A stretch of DNA of 6,671 nt from an uncultured Comamonadaceae bacterium (GTDB taxonomy: Bacteria; Pseudomonadota; Gammaproteobacteria; Burkholderiales; Burkholderiaceae): the NCBI GenBank assembly GCA_946482595.1, contig CAMLSD010000172.1, positions 1 through 6,671 of the forward strand, given 5' to 3'. The stretch's first letter is position 1. Each line of letters begins with the position of its first letter. Under the pieces are notes generated by a model. That model was not told the DNA's origin. It saw nothing but the letters and a program-made list of their open reading frames with translations, and ran no database searches. A program made the translations under genes and the position numbers. Positions 6,446 to 6,671 of the stretch are shown in pieces.

Positions 6446-6465
6446 CCGGTCTCGTCGGAGACCGG
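6446..6465. repeat. Second hairpin, 8-bp perfect stem
   Basis: CCGGTCTC (6446-6453) pairs with GAGACCGG (6458-6465) around a GTCG loop. It lies 24 bp from the REP-like hairpin and belongs to the same inverted-repeat-rich block. No T-tract follows on either strand, so it does not look like an intrinsic terminator. Confidence 0.5.
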
Positions 6466-6542
6466 GCTCGTCCTTCTGTTCGTGCTTTCCGTGTTCGGGG
6501 CCCCCTTGGGGTCGCTGAGCAGCGCAGGGCCGGGCGGATCAA

Positions 6543-6663
6543 GAAGGGGGCTTGTCTGAGCCCGCAGGGCGGAAGCGGACAAGGCAAGGCCACCTGCGTG
6601 GCCTTGCCCCGCTGGAGCCGGCTTGGCTTGCAAGCCAAGCCGTGGACCGAGTTTGCCCCCTTC
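6543..6663. repeat. Cloverleaf-like cluster of inverted repeats
   Basis: An outer 9-bp stem (GAAGGGGGC 6543-6551 with GCCCCCTTC 6655-6663) encloses three arms. Arm A pairs TTGTC 6552-6556 with GACAA 6578-6582 and has an inner GCCC/GGGC (6560-6563 and 6567-6570). Arm B is a perfect 11-bp stem, 6583-6593 with 6598-6608, loop CTGC. Arm C is a perfect 24-bp palindrome at 6619-6642 (half-site CGGCTTGGCTTG). The outer stem, arm A and arm B abut with no unpaired bases. From memory, similar sequence recurs between genes in Burkholderiales, so a dispersed intergenic element is the first guess; a structured RNA or recombination site is possible. Confidence 0.55.
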
Positions 6664-6671
6664 CCGCTCGG

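Noticed and set aside
6229..6638. Minus-strand frames of 134 and 88 codons in the right-hand region
   Set aside because: They run through the inverted repeats, lack ribosome sites and family motifs, and resemble spurious hypothetical proteins annotated over intergenic repeats.
6402..6663. CRISPR array
   Set aside because: The repeats are individual, different palindromes without regular spacing or a shared direct repeat, and no cas genes are present.

Overview
The window is high-GC DNA with every recognisable gene on the minus strand. Codon use, gene families and the intergenic repeat style suggest a betaproteobacterium, most likely Burkholderiales. This is an inference from composition and gene content; there is no rRNA or other marker gene here.

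Layout in minus-strand transcription order (high to low coordinates). About 6130-6671: a gene-free stretch with several strong inverted repeats, including a cloverleaf-like structure at 6543-6663. 6089-5419: a vapB-vapC type II toxin-antitoxin pair (ribbon-helix-helix antitoxin, PIN-domain RNase) with overlapping genes and a candidate operator/promoter upstream. 5316-4384: a solitary Mrr-type restriction endonuclease. 4383-4175: a non-coding gap. 4174-540: an amino-acid-derivative catabolic operon. It holds an M20D amidohydrolase and, 8 nt later, a single 815-residue protein joining a 2,3-diaminopropionate ammonia-lyase (PLP enzyme) to an M20 N-carbamoyl-amino-acid hydrolase. 506-1: the start of a membrane-anchored CHASE-domain sensor, cut by the window edge and only 33 nt downstream of the operon.

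How the genes may work together: the two metallo-amidohydrolases look suited to stripping an N-acyl or N-carbamoyl group from an amino acid. The ammonia-lyase would then turn released 2,3-diaminopropionate into pyruvate and two ammonia. A substrate such as a carbamoylated or acylated diaminopropionate (for example albizziine or oxalyl-diaminopropionate) would fit, but that is a hypothesis. The sensor may be co-transcribed. The vapBC-mrr block appears less GC-rich than the catabolic operon and reads as an accessory defence/stability cassette.

The most unusual points are the lyase-hydrolase fusion, the repeat-rich vapB leader, and the cloverleaf-like inverted-repeat cluster at the right end.
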